Source of the DNA: Lysobacter antibioticus
GTDB taxonomy: Bacteria > Pseudomonadota > Gammaproteobacteria > Xanthomonadales > Xanthomonadaceae
Direction: 5' to 3'
DNA length: 64,000 nt
NCBI RefSeq assembly: GCF_001442535.1
Contig: NZ_CP013141.1
Location: 3,080,149 to 3,144,148, forward strand
The position numbers and the translations under genes are program-made. Below are positions 34,704 to 43,726 of this stretch, piece after piece; the first letter of the stretch is position 1; each line of letters opens with the position of its first letter. Under the pieces are notes generated by a model. It saw only the letters and a list, made by a program, of their open reading frames with translations. It was not told where the DNA came from and did no database searches.

Positions 34704-34830
34704 CAGCGCCGGCCGCCGCCTTCATCGGCCGCGCCGACCCGGCCTGGTGCCACGACAACCGCCCGATCACATGCGTGTGGCCGCGGCTGCGCTTGGCTAT
34801 GCTGTCGGCCCTTAACGTTTCAGGATCGTC

Positions 34831-35394
34831 ATGGCACAAGGTCGTGCAAGTTTTCTCAAAATCCTTCCGCTGATCATCGTCGGCGCCATCGCAGGACGCG
34901 TACTGGCTTCGATAGCCAGCGGGTCGAGTTTCCTCAACTGGCTGATCGGCCTGCTGGTCGTCGGCTTCGTGGTCTACCTGGTCTGGTTGTTCGCGTTCAA
35001 GAACCAGGCCACCCGCAAGGCGACGCCGGCGGAAACCGCGGCGGCCTTGAAGTTCCAGCCCGAGCCCGGCAAGGGCGTGATCTATCTCTACCGCAAGCAG
35101 TTCGTCGCGGTGTTGGTCGGCATGGACGTGGTGCTCGACGGCCAGCCGATCGGCCAGACCCGCGGTTACTGTTTCTATCGACTGCTGGTCGAGCCGGGTC
35201 AGCACGTGCTGAGCGGCGACGGCAAATGCAAGGAGCCGTTGAGCTTCGAGGTGGCGGCCGGCGAAGTGGCCTACATCGAGAAGGAAATCCTCATCGGCGC
35301 ATTCAAGGGCGGCTATCACTACCGCCGCAACGCCGACGTGGCGGCGGCACAGACCGCGATCCGCAGCTGCAAGCTGTTGTTGCCGAAGGGCTGA
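34831..35394 (+). CDS. DUF2846 membrane-anchored protein
   Basis: The product has 187 residues. Two hydrophobic segments at the N-terminus (about 10-24 and 28-55) precede a DUF2846 domain (about 72-185). The domain has GVIYLYRKQFVAVLVGMDV, VLDGQPIGQTRGYCFYRLL and VAAGEVAYIEKEI, a beta-rich fold often found in envelope lipoproteins. Function is unknown; here the domain is tethered by membrane helices instead of a lipid. ATG 34831 opens MAQGRASFLKILPL. Monocistronic. Confidence 0.85.
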   Translation: MAQGRASFLKILPLIIVGAIAGRVLASIASGSSFLNWLIGLLVVGFVVYLVWLFAFKNQATRKATPAETAAALKFQPEPGKGVIYLYRKQFVAVLVGMDVVLDGQPIGQTRGYCFYRLLVEPGQHVLSGDGKCKEPLSFEVAAGEVAYIEKEILIGAFKGGYHYRRNADVAAAQTAIRSCKLLLPKG

Positions 35395-35491
35395 TCTTCG
35401 GTTCGCGATCCGACGATTCGCCCGGATCGGGCGGCGCAGCGATCAAGCCAGCGCCGCTGCGGACACCGCAGCGGCGCCGGTTCCGTGTCCG

Positions 35492-36496
35492 TCAATCTTG
35501 ATTGGCCTGCGACTCGCCCAGCTGGCAGCCCAGGAAGCTGCGGATGCGCAGGGCGATCGGTTGCGCGTCTTCTTCGAGGGCGAAATGCCCGGTGTCGAAC
35601 AGATGCACCTCGGCCTTCGGCAGGTCGCGCTGGTAGGCGTGGGCGCCGGCGCTGAGGAAGATCGGATCGTTCTTGCCCCACAGCACCAGCATCGGCGGCT
35701 GGCGTTCGCGGAAATAGGCCTGCCATTGCGGGTACTTGCCGGGATTGGAACCGTAGTCGTAGAGCAAGCGCAGTTGTATGTCCTGCACGCCCGGTCGATC
35801 CAGCAAAGCCTGGTCGAGCAACCAATTTTCCGGCGCGATCGCCGACGGGTCGCGCACGCCTTCGAGGTAATGCCATTTCGTCGAGGCCAGGCTCAGCAGC
35901 TTTTCCGCGAGCAAGCCCGAGCGTTGCGGGGTCGGCTCCTTCCAATAGGCGCGCAACGGGTCCCACAACGTGCCCATGCCTTCATCGTAGGCATTGCCGT
36001 TCTGCACGATCAGCGTCTGGATGCGTTCCGGGTGCTCGACGGCCAGGCGAAAGCCGACCGGCGCGCCGTAGTCGAAGAGGTAGAGGCTGTAGCGCTCGAC
36101 CTTGAGCGCCTGCAGCAATCGGTCGACGCTTTGCGCGAGCCGGTCGAAGCTGTAGTCGTACTCGGCCGGCGAAGGCGCGGCGCTGGCGCCGAAGCCGGGG
36201 TAGTCCGGCGCGATGACCCGATAACGGTCGGCGAGCAGCGGGATCAATTCGCGGAACATGTGCGAGGAACTCGGCAGGCCGTGCAGCAGCACGATGACCG
36301 GCGCGTCCTTGGGGCCGGCCTCGCGATAGAACAGTTCGGTGCCGTCGACGGCGATATGGTGATGGCTGGTCATGGGGCGCTCGGCGGTGGGCGGCAGAGT
36401 CTCCGCGATGGCGGAAGCCTCGGCCGGGAGTGGGGGGAACAGAAGTACGGCGCTCGCGAGGGCTGCGCTCGCCAGGGCTACGGACAATCGAGGCAT
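35492..36496 (-). CDS. Exported alpha/beta hydrolase (epoxide hydrolase/dehalogenase-like)
   Basis: The product has 334 residues with a signal peptide (about 1-28, PAEASA). The core shows [32 protein letters not shown] with an Asp nucleophile, an acid in LWGKNDPIF and [11 protein letters not shown] with the catalytic His. An Asp nucleophile places it with epoxide hydrolases and haloalkane dehalogenases. The residue after Asp is Tyr, not Trp, so halide binding is doubtful. Export of such an enzyme is unusual. It is the last gene of a minus-strand set with a PNPOx-reductase fusion and a CMD protein, 85 bases after the former. Confidence 0.83.
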   Translation of the reverse strand: MPRLSVALASAALASAVLLFPPLPAEASAIAETLPPTAERPMTSHHHIAVDGTELFYREAGPKDAPVIVLLHGLPSSSHMFRELIPLLADRYRVIAPDYPGFGASAAPSPAEYDYSFDRLAQSVDRLLQALKVERYSLYLFDYGAPVGFRLAVEHPERIQTLIVQNGNAYDEGMGTLWDPLRAYWKEPTPQRSGLLAEKLLSLASTKWHYLEGVRDPSAIAPENWLLDQALLDRPGVQDIQLRLLYDYGSNPGKYPQWQAYFRERQPPMLVLWGKNDPIFLSAGAHAYQRDLPKAEVHLFDTGHFALEEDAQPIALRIRSFLGCQLGESQANQD

Positions 36497-36581
36497 GACG
36501 GTTCTCGGAAGAGTGGGGGAGGTCGTTCCGGTCGCGACGACCGGATGGATCGAAACGAGGGTGGGGCGACGCGATGACGCG

Positions 36582-38144
36582 CTAGAGATCCAGCGCCAGA
36601 TGTTCGGAATGCGCCCGCGACACGCAAATGCACATCAAGGCGGCGCGCTCCTTTTCGGCGGCGCTGAGGGCGCTGTCGCGATGCTCGGGTACGCCGTCGA
36701 GCACCTTGACCGCGCAAGTCCCGCAATTGCCGGCCCGGCAATCCGATGGCGCGTTCACGCCGGCCAGCAGTAGCGCATCCAGGATCGTCTGCGAGCCGGC
36801 GACGCGGACCCGCCGCTCGGAACGGCGCAGCTCGATTTCGATGGCGCGGTCGTCGGGCCGGGCGGCCGCATCGAAGCGTTCGATCCGGACGCGTTCGCCG
36901 ATCCCCAGGCTCGCCGCGACGGCGTTGAGCTCATCGATCAGGCGAGCGGGGCCGCAGGCATAGATCAGCGCATCCGCTGCCACGTTCGACAACAGCCGGC
37001 GCAGGTCCAGGCGCAATCCCTGATCGGCCGGATACGCGCTGAGCCGTTCGCCGAACTGCGCCTGCAAGGCCTCCAGGAACGGCAGTTCGCGCAGGCCGCG
37101 GCCGGCATAGTGGATCTGAAACGGCTGTCCGCGCCGCGCCAGCGTGTGCGCCATGGCCTTGATCGGGGTGATGCCGATGCCGCCGGCGATCAGGACCACG
37201 GGACGCGCGTCTTCGCTCAGCGCGAAGTCGTTGCGCGCGGGCTCGCAACGCAGGCGCAGCCCCAGCTCGAAGCCCGCGTGCAGGGCTTTCGATGCGCCGC
37301 GCCCGGCGTCTTCGCGCAGCACCGCGATCTCGTAGGCATCGCGCCGCGAAGGATCGGAGCTGATCGAGTAGTGGCGCAGCTCGGTCTTTCCGTCCAGTTG
37401 CACCGGCACGCGCAGATGCGCGCCGGCGGCGACCGCCGGCAAGGCATCGCCCTGGGGATGGCGCAGTTCGTAGGCCCGCACCCGTGCGGTGAGTTGCCTG
37501 ACGCCGGCGACGACCAGTTCCAGTGGGCCCTCGCCCCAGACGGCAGCCTCGGCCGCGCGCGGCTTTTCCTCGCTCGGCGGCGTCGGCCGTGCCGGCGCGA
37601 TGCGTTCGATCTCGGCCTCGGTGTAGCGCGGGGTGATGTGTTGCGGGCAGTTCCAATCGCAGGCTTCGACTTCGATGACGATGCCGCGTTCGACCCGGGC
37701 GCGGTATGCGGGCACTTCAAGCCTTGCGATCAGGGCGGCGTCGCTGCTTTCATCGACGATGCGCGCGCGGCCCCAGATCTTGAGCCGGCGCCGGTTCGGG
37801 TAATCCATGAGGATCAGCGAAATGCGGCCGTCGGCGGCGAGATTGCCGACGCTGAGGTATTGGCGGTTGCCGCGGAAGTCGGCAAACCCGATGGTCTTCG
37901 CATCGAGCACCTTGAGAAAGCCGGCCGGGCCGCCGCGGTGCTGGACGTAGGGCCAGCCCGTTTCGGACACGGTCGCCTGATAGAAGCTGTCGCGTTCGGC
38001 GATGAATTCGGCCTCGCGCTCGCCGATCGAGTCGCGCGCATCCTCGGCCAGTTCGAAGGCGCGATTGGCCTCGCGGCTGCCGTGGCGTTGCTGCGCGTCT
38101 TTGACGCTGGGGGTGAAGGTGATATCGGCGAATGCGCGGCTCAT
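36582..38144 (-). CDS. PNPOx-like / ferredoxin-reductase / 2Fe-2S fusion oxidoreductase
   Basis: The product has 520 residues. An N-terminal pyridoxamine-5'-phosphate-oxidase-like flavin split barrel (about 25-190) has [20 protein letters not shown] and GRARIVD. A ferredoxin-NADP-reductase domain with FAD and NAD sites follows (about 210-420, [10 protein letters not shown] and [16 protein letters not shown]). A plant-type 2Fe-2S domain at the C-terminus has CRAGNCGTC and a fourth Cys in MCIC. This fused electron-transfer chain from NAD(P)H through FAD and iron-sulphur suggests reduction of a substrate held by the flavin barrel. Second gene of the CMD operon, under the divergent LysR. Confidence 0.9.
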   Translation of the reverse strand: MSRAFADITFTPSVKDAQQRHGSREANRAFELAEDARDSIGEREAEFIAERDSFYQATVSETGWPYVQHRGGPAGFLKVLDAKTIGFADFRGNRQYLSVGNLAADGRISLILMDYPNRRRLKIWGRARIVDESSDAALIARLEVPAYRARVERGIVIEVEACDWNCPQHITPRYTEAEIERIAPARPTPPSEEKPRAAEAAVWGEGPLELVVAGVRQLTARVRAYELRHPQGDALPAVAAGAHLRVPVQLDGKTELRHYSISSDPSRRDAYEIAVLREDAGRGASKALHAGFELGLRLRCEPARNDFALSEDARPVVLIAGGIGITPIKAMAHTLARRGQPFQIHYAGRGLRELPFLEALQAQFGERLSAYPADQGLRLDLRRLLSNVAADALIYACGPARLIDELNAVAASLGIGERVRIERFDAAARPDDRAIEIELRRSERRVRVAGSQTILDALLLAGVNAPSDCRAGNCGTCAVKVLDGVPEHRDSALSAAEKERAALMCICVSRAHSEHLALDL

Positions 38145-38226
38145 GGCGTACTCCAGCCGGCGGCGATGCGGCGCCGCCGGCCCTGGTTCTGGTGATCGTG
38201 GTGGCGCGCGGCCTGGGGCCGGCCGC

Positions 38227-38766
38227 TCAGGCGGCCAAGGCTACCTTCGGGAAGTCGATCTCGACCCGGCTGGCCTTGCCGAGGATGTTGGTCAGCAGGT
38301 TCATGCCGACGTGGGTGATGATCTCGACGATGTCGGCATCGCTGAAGCCGGCCTCGCGCACCTCGAGGATCTCGGCGCTAGTGACTTCGCCCTGGTGCTC
38401 GACCAGCGAGCGGGCGAACTTCACCGCGATCGCGGCCTTGGCATCCTGGCTGCCGCCGGCGCGGTTGGCGGCGATCTCGTCGCCGTTCAAACCGGCATTG
38501 CGGCCCAGCGCGGTGTGTGCGGACAGGCAGTACTCGCAGGCGTTCTGCTGGGCCAGGGCCAGGGCGATGCGCTCGCGGGTCTGAAGGTCGAGGCTGCCCT
38601 CCTTGGCGATGCCGTGCAGGCCGAGGAAGGCGCGCAGAGCGGCCGGCGAGTTGGCGAATACCTTGAGGAAATTCGGCACCGAGCCGAGCTCGCGCTGGAT
38701 GGCGTCCAGCAACTGCTGTTGTTCGGTGTCGGCGGTGTTGCGGTCGATGACGGCGATGCGGCTCAT
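38227..38766 (-). CDS. Carboxymuconolactone decarboxylase-family (AhpD-like) protein
   Basis: The product has 179 residues. The AhpD-type redox motif NACEYCLSAH gives Cys77, Cys80 and His84, preceded by an upstream Glu in RERIALALAQ. These features fit peroxidase or disulphide reductase members rather than true decarboxylases. ATG 38766 has AGGAG 8 bases upstream. First gene of the operon with the PNPOx-reductase fusion and an exported hydrolase; divergent from LysR. A redox or electrophile response is suggested. Confidence 0.9.
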   Translation of the reverse strand: MSRIAVIDRNTADTEQQQLLDAIQRELGSVPNFLKVFANSPAALRAFLGLHGIAKEGSLDLQTRERIALALAQQNACEYCLSAHTALGRNAGLNGDEIAANRAGGSQDAKAAIAVKFARSLVEHQGEVTSAEILEVREAGFSDADIVEIITHVGMNLLTNILGKASRVEIDFPKVALAA

Positions 38767-38893
38767 GGGAAGCTCCTGAAGGGGACGTGTGGAGTTAGGT
38801 GCGGTCGAAGCCGGCGTGGTTGCCTGCAGGCCTCGGGGTGACGTCACTTTCCGCCATTTCGCTTGTCATAAGAATCACCGGGAAGCAAAATTC

Positions 38894-38916
38894 ATTATTG
38901 CGATTAGAGGAATAAT
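38894..38916. promoter_or_regulatory. LysR-type operator upstream of the CMD operon regulator
   Basis: ATTATT and AATAAT form a perfect inverted repeat separated by 11 bases in an AT-rich island, ending 4 bases before the LysR start codon. This fits a LysR recognition site used for autoregulation and for the divergent CMD operon. Confidence 0.6.
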
Positions 38917-38920
38917 CCGG

Positions 38921-39820
38921 ATGGACCGACTGCACCTGATGACGGTCTTCGTCGCGGTGGCCGAAGAGGAAAGCTTCGCCCGGGCCGCGCGTAAGCTCGG
39001 CCTGTCGCCGCCGGCGGTGACGCGGGCGATCGCCGGTCTTGAAGAGCGGCTGGCGGTGAAGTTGCTCGACCGCACCACCCGCTTCGTCCGCGCCACCGAA
39101 GCGGGGCAGCGCTATCTCGACGATGCGCGGCGGATCCTGGCCGAGGTCGACGAAGCGGACGAAGCGGCGGCCGGCATCAACGCCGAACCGCGCGGGCACT
39201 TGGCCGTTACCGCGCCGGTCCAGTTCGGCAAGTTGTTCGTATTGCCGATCGTCGTCGACTACCTGCAGCGCTATCCGGCGACCCAGGTGTCGGCGCTGTT
39301 TCTCGACCGCGTGGCCAACCTGATCGAAGAGGGGCTGGACGTCGGCGTGCGCATCGGCGAGCTGCCCGATTCGAGCCTGCAGGCCATCCGGGTGGCGCAG
39401 GTGCGCAGGCTGTTGTGCGCGTCGCCGGACTATCTGCGCCGGCGCGGCTTGCCGAAGACCCCCGCCGACCTGGCCCGGCACGACATCATTTCCGCGCTCG
39501 GCATCAGCCCGTCCAGCGAGTGGAAGTTCGGCGACGGCCGCAAGGCGCAGTCGGTGCGGATAAAGCCTCGCCTGATCGTGACCACCAACGATGCGGCGAT
39601 CGAGGCGGCGGTGCGGGGTTTCGGTATCACCCGGCTGTTGTCCTACCAGGTGGCGCCGCACCTCGCTTCCGGACAGCTGAAAATCGTATTGGGCGAGTAC
39701 GGGCATTCGTCGCTGCCCGTGCATGTACTGCATCGCGAAGGGCGTTACGCCTCGCCTAAGGTTCGCACCTTCGTCGATATGGTGGTCGCGCAACTGCGGG
39801 GCAATAGCGCGTTGAATTGA
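38921..39820 (+). CDS. LysR-family transcriptional regulator
   Basis: The product has 299 residues. The winged helix reads LHLMTVFVAVAEEESFARAA and LSPPAVTRAIAGLEERLAV, followed by the linker helix RRILAEVDEADEAAAG and a type 2 periplasmic-binding effector domain (about 90-295). It resembles the large group that controls nearby oxidoreductase genes (PtrR/CrgA-like, YhjC-type). AGAGG lies 10 bases before ATG 38921. Divergent from the CMD/PNPOx/hydrolase operon with a palindrome in between, so it most likely controls that operon. Confidence 0.93.
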   Translation: MDRLHLMTVFVAVAEEESFARAARKLGLSPPAVTRAIAGLEERLAVKLLDRTTRFVRATEAGQRYLDDARRILAEVDEADEAAAGINAEPRGHLAVTAPVQFGKLFVLPIVVDYLQRYPATQVSALFLDRVANLIEEGLDVGVRIGELPDSSLQAIRVAQVRRLLCASPDYLRRRGLPKTPADLARHDIISALGISPSSEWKFGDGRKAQSVRIKPRLIVTTNDAAIEAAVRGFGITRLLSYQVAPHLASGQLKIVLGEYGHSSLPVHVLHREGRYASPKVRTFVDMVVAQLRGNSALN

Positions 39821-39979
39821 GCGGCGGCTGCCGGCCGGCGTCGACAGAAACACCCGGTAGTTGCGGTTCGCCGGTATTTTGGCGCCAGCGAGCCGGGAGG
39901 AGCCAGGAGCTACGGCTCGCCGGATTCGCGGTGTCGATGCAAACGACTGCGACCGCCCTCCTGTGTCATGCAGAGAATG

Positions 39980-40008
39980 GAGGCGGCCCGACGCGGTCGG
40001 GCCGCCTC
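39980..40008. terminator. Strong hairpin between convergent LysR and lectin genes
   Basis: A perfect 13-base stem GAGGCGGCCCGAC/GTCGGGCCGCCTC with loop GCG lies 5 bases after the lectin stop (minus). Only two T residues follow on the plus strand, so strength depends on the stem. It can serve both convergent genes. Confidence 0.7.
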
Positions 40009-40013
40009 TTCGG

Positions 40014-41120
40014 TCAAGGTGTCGCGAGCGGGATCTGCCAACCCTGTTCGCAGCGTTGCAGGGTCAGGTGATAGTCGGAGCCGGCGCCCGCGGCCCGCAG
40101 GCACAGGCCCGACTGGACGCCGCGGAATTCGCTGCCGACCCGGTTCCATTGCTGGTTGGCGCCGCCGTGGCAGGTGTAGACGTAGATCGGCGTGCCTGCC
40201 GTGGTGCCGCCGTTGTAGGCGTCGATGCACAGATTCGAGGCGGTGCGCAGTGTTTTGTCCGCCGCGTAGACCCAAGCCTGGTTATCGAGACCATGGCAGG
40301 TGCCGAGGATGGGCTGGACGCCGCTTTGGTAGGTGTAGGCATCGAGGCATTGATTGCCGGAATGCACGATCGGGCCACGGGGCGAGTTGCCGATCGCATG
40401 CTGGTGCACGCTCCCGGTCGGCGTCTGATCGATCCGGCCGTCACATGCCGGGATATTGGTCCTGAGTACACGCGCGACGCTGGCCAGAGGTGTGCCGGGA
40501 TTGCCTACCGGCAGGAGGAACTCGGCACGGCTATAGGGCTGGTTGTAGCAATTCACCGTGGGCCAGCTCCACTCCCAGTACTCGGTGAAATTGTTCATGT
40601 TCTTCGGCGAGATCTGGGTCGCCTTGGTGAGGACGCTGCCAATCTTGAAGCTGGTGCCGTCGGTGAGATCGTTGACGGTCGCGCCGATCCAGCCACCGCC
40701 TTCATGTGCGACATGGAATTGATAGGTGTGGCCCTCCTTCCACTGATAGGTGATATGGCAGCCGTAGCCGGTGCCAAACTCATCGAATTCTGCGCAAACG
40801 CTGCCGGCACTGCCGAGCTTGCCGGCGCTCGCGCCCCAAACGGACAACAGGAAGTAGCCGCCGGTGCCGGCCTTGCGTTGCATGCCGGTATAACCGCCGG
40901 GATAGCCGACGAGCCAGAACTGATTGGCCCAGAACACGTTGGCCCGAGGGCCGGGATCTGATTCCACCGTGATGCCGTAATTGATCGAATCGAACCCAGC
41001 GATGGCGGGGTCGAACTCGTAGAAGGTGTGGCCACCGGGTGCGGCGGCCATAACCTGCAAGGGCAGCAATGCCAACAGCAGCAGCGCTCCCCAGCGTTGT
41101 AACGACTTGACGATCTTCAT
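40014..41120 (-). CDS. Secreted DUF3472 / ricin-B lectin protein (copy 1)
   Basis: The product has 368 residues. A signal peptide (about 1-27, VMAAA) precedes a DUF3472 domain (about 30-230: FYEFDPAIAGFDSINYGITV, NVFWANQFWLVG, HEGGGW, KNMNNFTEYWEW). A C-terminal ricin-type beta-trefoil follows (about 245-365) with repeated QxW motifs (DNQAWVY, NQQWNRV). DUF3472 resembles concanavalin-like jelly rolls. Together they suggest an extracellular glycan-binding or glycan-acting protein. It is a tandem copy of the gene just upstream on the same strand, with closely similar 5' flanks. Confidence 0.87.
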   Translation of the reverse strand: MKIVKSLQRWGALLLLALLPLQVMAAAPGGHTFYEFDPAIAGFDSINYGITVESDPGPRANVFWANQFWLVGYPGGYTGMQRKAGTGGYFLLSVWGASAGKLGSAGSVCAEFDEFGTGYGCHITYQWKEGHTYQFHVAHEGGGWIGATVNDLTDGTSFKIGSVLTKATQISPKNMNNFTEYWEWSWPTVNCYNQPYSRAEFLLPVGNPGTPLASVARVLRTNIPACDGRIDQTPTGSVHQHAIGNSPRGPIVHSGNQCLDAYTYQSGVQPILGTCHGLDNQAWVYAADKTLRTASNLCIDAYNGGTTAGTPIYVYTCHGGANQQWNRVGSEFRGVQSGLCLRAAGAGSDYHLTLQRCEQGWQIPLATP

Positions 41121-41321
41121 TGCTCTTACTCCGATGCTGTAGCAGTACTCGCGCCGTGGCGTTCGCCATCCATGCAGGTCGCTCAGGCTGGCGCGTAAGC
41201 CATGAGCGGGTCTTTGGTGTGCTTGCTGCCGGCATTCGCCTTCCGCGCGGCCGGGCGCGTTCGTGCGGTGTCGCCGGGCATCGCCGATGCGGGGCATCGG
41301 CGATGCATACGGGCCGGCCGC

Positions 41322-42440
41322 TCAAGGCGCCGGCTTGGGGATCTGCCAGTTTTGATTCGCTTGCGAGGTGCAGGCCTGGATCGTGAGTTGCGTGGCGGCG
41401 CCCGCTGAAGTCAGGCACAGGCCGGACAGGTCGCTGCGCAATTGATTGCCGACCCGATTCCATTGTTGGTTACGGCCGCCATGGCAACTGAAGACGATCA
41501 CCGGCGCGCCTGGCGCGGTCTGTCCGTTGGCCACATCCAGGCACAGGTCGGTCCACAGCCGCAGCGTGCGATCGACACCGTGCACCCAGGCTTGGTTTTC
41601 GCCGCCGTGGCAGGCGAAGCCTTGCGCCGGGACATTGCTGGTGGTCGCGCCGCCTCTCGCATCCAGGCACAGGCCGCCGCCATCGGTCACCGCACCGCGC
41701 GGCGAGTTGCCGATGGCGTAGTGGTGCACGGTGCCGATCGGCAGCGTATCGATCCGGCCGTAACAGCCCGGAACATAGTTGCGCGAGATGCTGGCGACGC
41801 GAGGAGAGGCGGTGCCGACGTTGCCGATGGGCAGCAGGAATTCCGCGCGGCTATAGGGCTGGTTGTAGCAGTTCGACTGCGGCCAGTTCCATTCCCAGTA
41901 CTCGACCCAGTTGGTCATGTTTTTCGGTGAGATCTGGGTGGCCGCGGTGAGCACGCTGCCGATCTTCACCGAGGCGCCCGTGGCCAGGTCGGTGACGGTG
42001 ACGCCGAACCAACCGCCGCCTTCGTGTGCGAGATGGAACTGATAGGTGTGGCCGACCTTCCAGTCGTAGACCATGTGACAGCTGTAGCCGGTACCTAACT
42101 CGTCGAACGCGCCGCAGATACTGCCCGAGCTGCCGACTCGGCCTGCGGTCGCGCCCCAGACCGAAAACAGGAGAAAACCGCCGAGTTGGGAGTGGCGTTG
42201 CATGCCGGCGTAGCCACCGGGACGGCCGACGAGCCCGAACTGATTGGCCCAGAACACGTTGGCCCGAGGGCCGGGATCGGATTCCACCGTGATGCCGTAA
42301 TTCATCGAATCGAACCCGGTGATGGCGGGGTCGAACTCGTAGTAGGTGTAGCCACCCGGTGCGGCGGCCATAATCTGGAGGGGTGACAGTGCCAACAGCA
42401 GCAGCGCTCCCCAGCATCGCAGCGACTTGACGATATTCAT
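41322..42440 (-). CDS. Secreted DUF3472 / ricin-B lectin protein (copy 2)
   Basis: The product has 372 residues with the same order as copy 1: signal peptide, DUF3472 domain (YYEFDPAITGFDSMNYGITV, NVFWANQFGLVG, HEGGGW, KNMTNWVEYWEW) and ricin-B trefoil with ENQAWVH and NQQWNRV. The DUF3472 half is nearly identical to copy 1, while the lectin half has diverged more and has an extra CTSQANQNW segment at the end. This pattern fits duplication with relaxed constraint, or new sugar specificity, in the lectin half. The start ATG 42440 (MNIVKSLRCWG) aligns with copy 1. Confidence 0.87.
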   Translation of the reverse strand: MNIVKSLRCWGALLLLALSPLQIMAAAPGGYTYYEFDPAITGFDSMNYGITVESDPGPRANVFWANQFGLVGRPGGYAGMQRHSQLGGFLLFSVWGATAGRVGSSGSICGAFDELGTGYSCHMVYDWKVGHTYQFHLAHEGGGWFGVTVTDLATGASVKIGSVLTAATQISPKNMTNWVEYWEWNWPQSNCYNQPYSRAEFLLPIGNVGTASPRVASISRNYVPGCYGRIDTLPIGTVHHYAIGNSPRGAVTDGGGLCLDARGGATTSNVPAQGFACHGGENQAWVHGVDRTLRLWTDLCLDVANGQTAPGAPVIVFSCHGGRNQQWNRVGNQLRSDLSGLCLTSAGAATQLTIQACTSQANQNWQIPKPAP

Positions 42441-43385
42441 GACTCTTACTCCGAGGCTGTAGCGGTATCGCGCCACGATGTTCGCGATCCATGCAGGCCC
42501 GCCCAGGCTGGCGCGAAACTCAGGAGCGGGTCGTTCTTCATTGCGGCCGGGTTCGTATGCGCGGCGGTCGGGCGCGCTCATGTCGTACCGAGTGCGCCGG
42601 CGCTGCGAATGCATTCGGCGAGTGAGGGGGAGCGGTGCCGGTCTTGATATCGCGGCACCCGATTCGTGCGCGATGCACGAGTCCTTGAGTGGCGCGAATG
42701 GCTGCGCGTCGCCTACGGCGTCGGTAACGAAAGCGAGCATCGCCTGCTGCACTCCTGTCGCGGAGGGGTGTGCTTGCTCGCTCTGTGCTCGGAGGTTCGA
42801 CGAGGGGCCGCGGGAGGCTGCGGTGCCGCATCGGTGGAGCTTTGTGGCGATAGCACATGAACCGTTGCCGGCGAATGTAGCTAACTTTCCTGGGATTTAT
42901 TTAGAATTTATTGTTATGTGTTTTTCCAGGCGCCCTAGTCATGCGGCTTTTGCGCGAGGAGGGAGTCTAGATGCCGGTAAAAGGCCGTTGCGATAGCTTG
43001 AAACGTAAGAGTTTACCGGGGATTTTTTCTATTTTCCGATGAGCGGTATGGCGGGGTTTATCGGCCGTGAAAGCTCGTTATGTGTTTCGAAATACATTTA
43101 GGGAGCGTCGGTGTGAGGCAGGGCAGCCGAATTCCGCTCATGTAATAAAAAAACATAGGTCGTCAGGGCGTTGGATTCGCGTCGACGCGCCCGACGCATC
43201 GGATGGGGCCTGCTCTCGGTCGGGCACTCGCCAGCGACGCAAGCGCTCGATCAGTTCGCCGTAGCGCGAATGGTGTAGCGCAAGGTCTTCATCCCGAGAA
43301 TGAGTGCAGCGTCGACGGTGGCCCGCATATCGGCGTCGAAGGCGCAGCGCTCGGGAGCGATCGCCGACCGACGCGGGCGCCTGGC

Positions 43386-43407
43386 CTCTCTGCAAAGGGG
43401 GGAATTT
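43386..43407 (+). repeat. C/G-run repeat, family B, copy 1
   Basis: CTCTGCAAAGGGGGGAATTT belongs to a short family with the core TTTGCAAAGGGGG. It is inverted relative to copy 2. Confidence 0.55.
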
Positions 43408-43518
43408 AAGACGAGGCGAATTGCATGAGCCCCGTCGGCTGTCGATGCTCGTCGCTTCGGTGATGCCGTCGCTTCGTCCACGCTCAAGATGCGGCTCCGG
43501 CGTATCCGCTACTCCGAC

Positions 43519-43550
43519 AGTTCCCCCCCTTTTGAAAAAAGGCAGGGAGG
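43519..43550 (-). repeat. C/G-run repeat, family B, copy 2
   Basis: AGTTCCCCCCCTTTTGAAAA followed by AAGGCAGGGAGG is an inverted, longer relative of copy 1 with its own imperfect hairpin. Confidence 0.55.
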
Positions 43551-43636
43551 GCCTTGTTCCGGCTAGATCGCGGCAACCTGCCCGCAAATCCCCGGGCGCG
43601 GTGGCAAGGCTGCTCAGCCCAACGATGCAGGCGCCT

Positions 43637-43657
43637 GCCCCTTTGCAAAGGAGGCTG
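43637..43657. repeat. C/G-run repeat, family B, copy 3
   Basis: GCCCCTTTGCAAAGGAGGCTG contains the palindrome CCTTTGCAAAGG and ends like copy 4 at 54409 (GGAGGCTG). Confidence 0.5.
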
Positions 43658-43726
43658 ATTAAAAAGGAGAGGCTTACAAAGAGGCGGGTTGTGTCAGTCC
43701 CTTAGGCCGTGGACGGAAGCTCGCGA

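Larger units (their letters stand above)
42441..43726. other. 1.3 kb gene-poor stretch with AT-rich core and short repeats
   Basis: No gene is supported over this length. A distinctly AT-rich section at about 42880-43160 includes TTTATTTAGAATTTATTG and runs of A/T unlike the surrounding DNA. Three copies of a C/G-run repeat lie at 43386, 43519 and 43637. Open frames here overlap the repeats, are rich in Arg/Ser/Pro, and lack ribosome sites. It could carry the lectin promoter, a decayed gene, or the scar of an insertion. Confidence 0.5.

Noticed and set aside
35492..36496. Second haloalkane dehalogenase
   Set aside because: The nucleophile Asp is followed by Tyr instead of the halide-binding Trp, and the protein has a signal peptide, so an epoxide-hydrolase-like label is safer.
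43138..43587. 149-residue minus-strand frame in the 1.3 kb gap
   Set aside because: It is built from family B repeats (for example KFPPLQRG and SLPFFKRGG), has no ribosome site and no domain.
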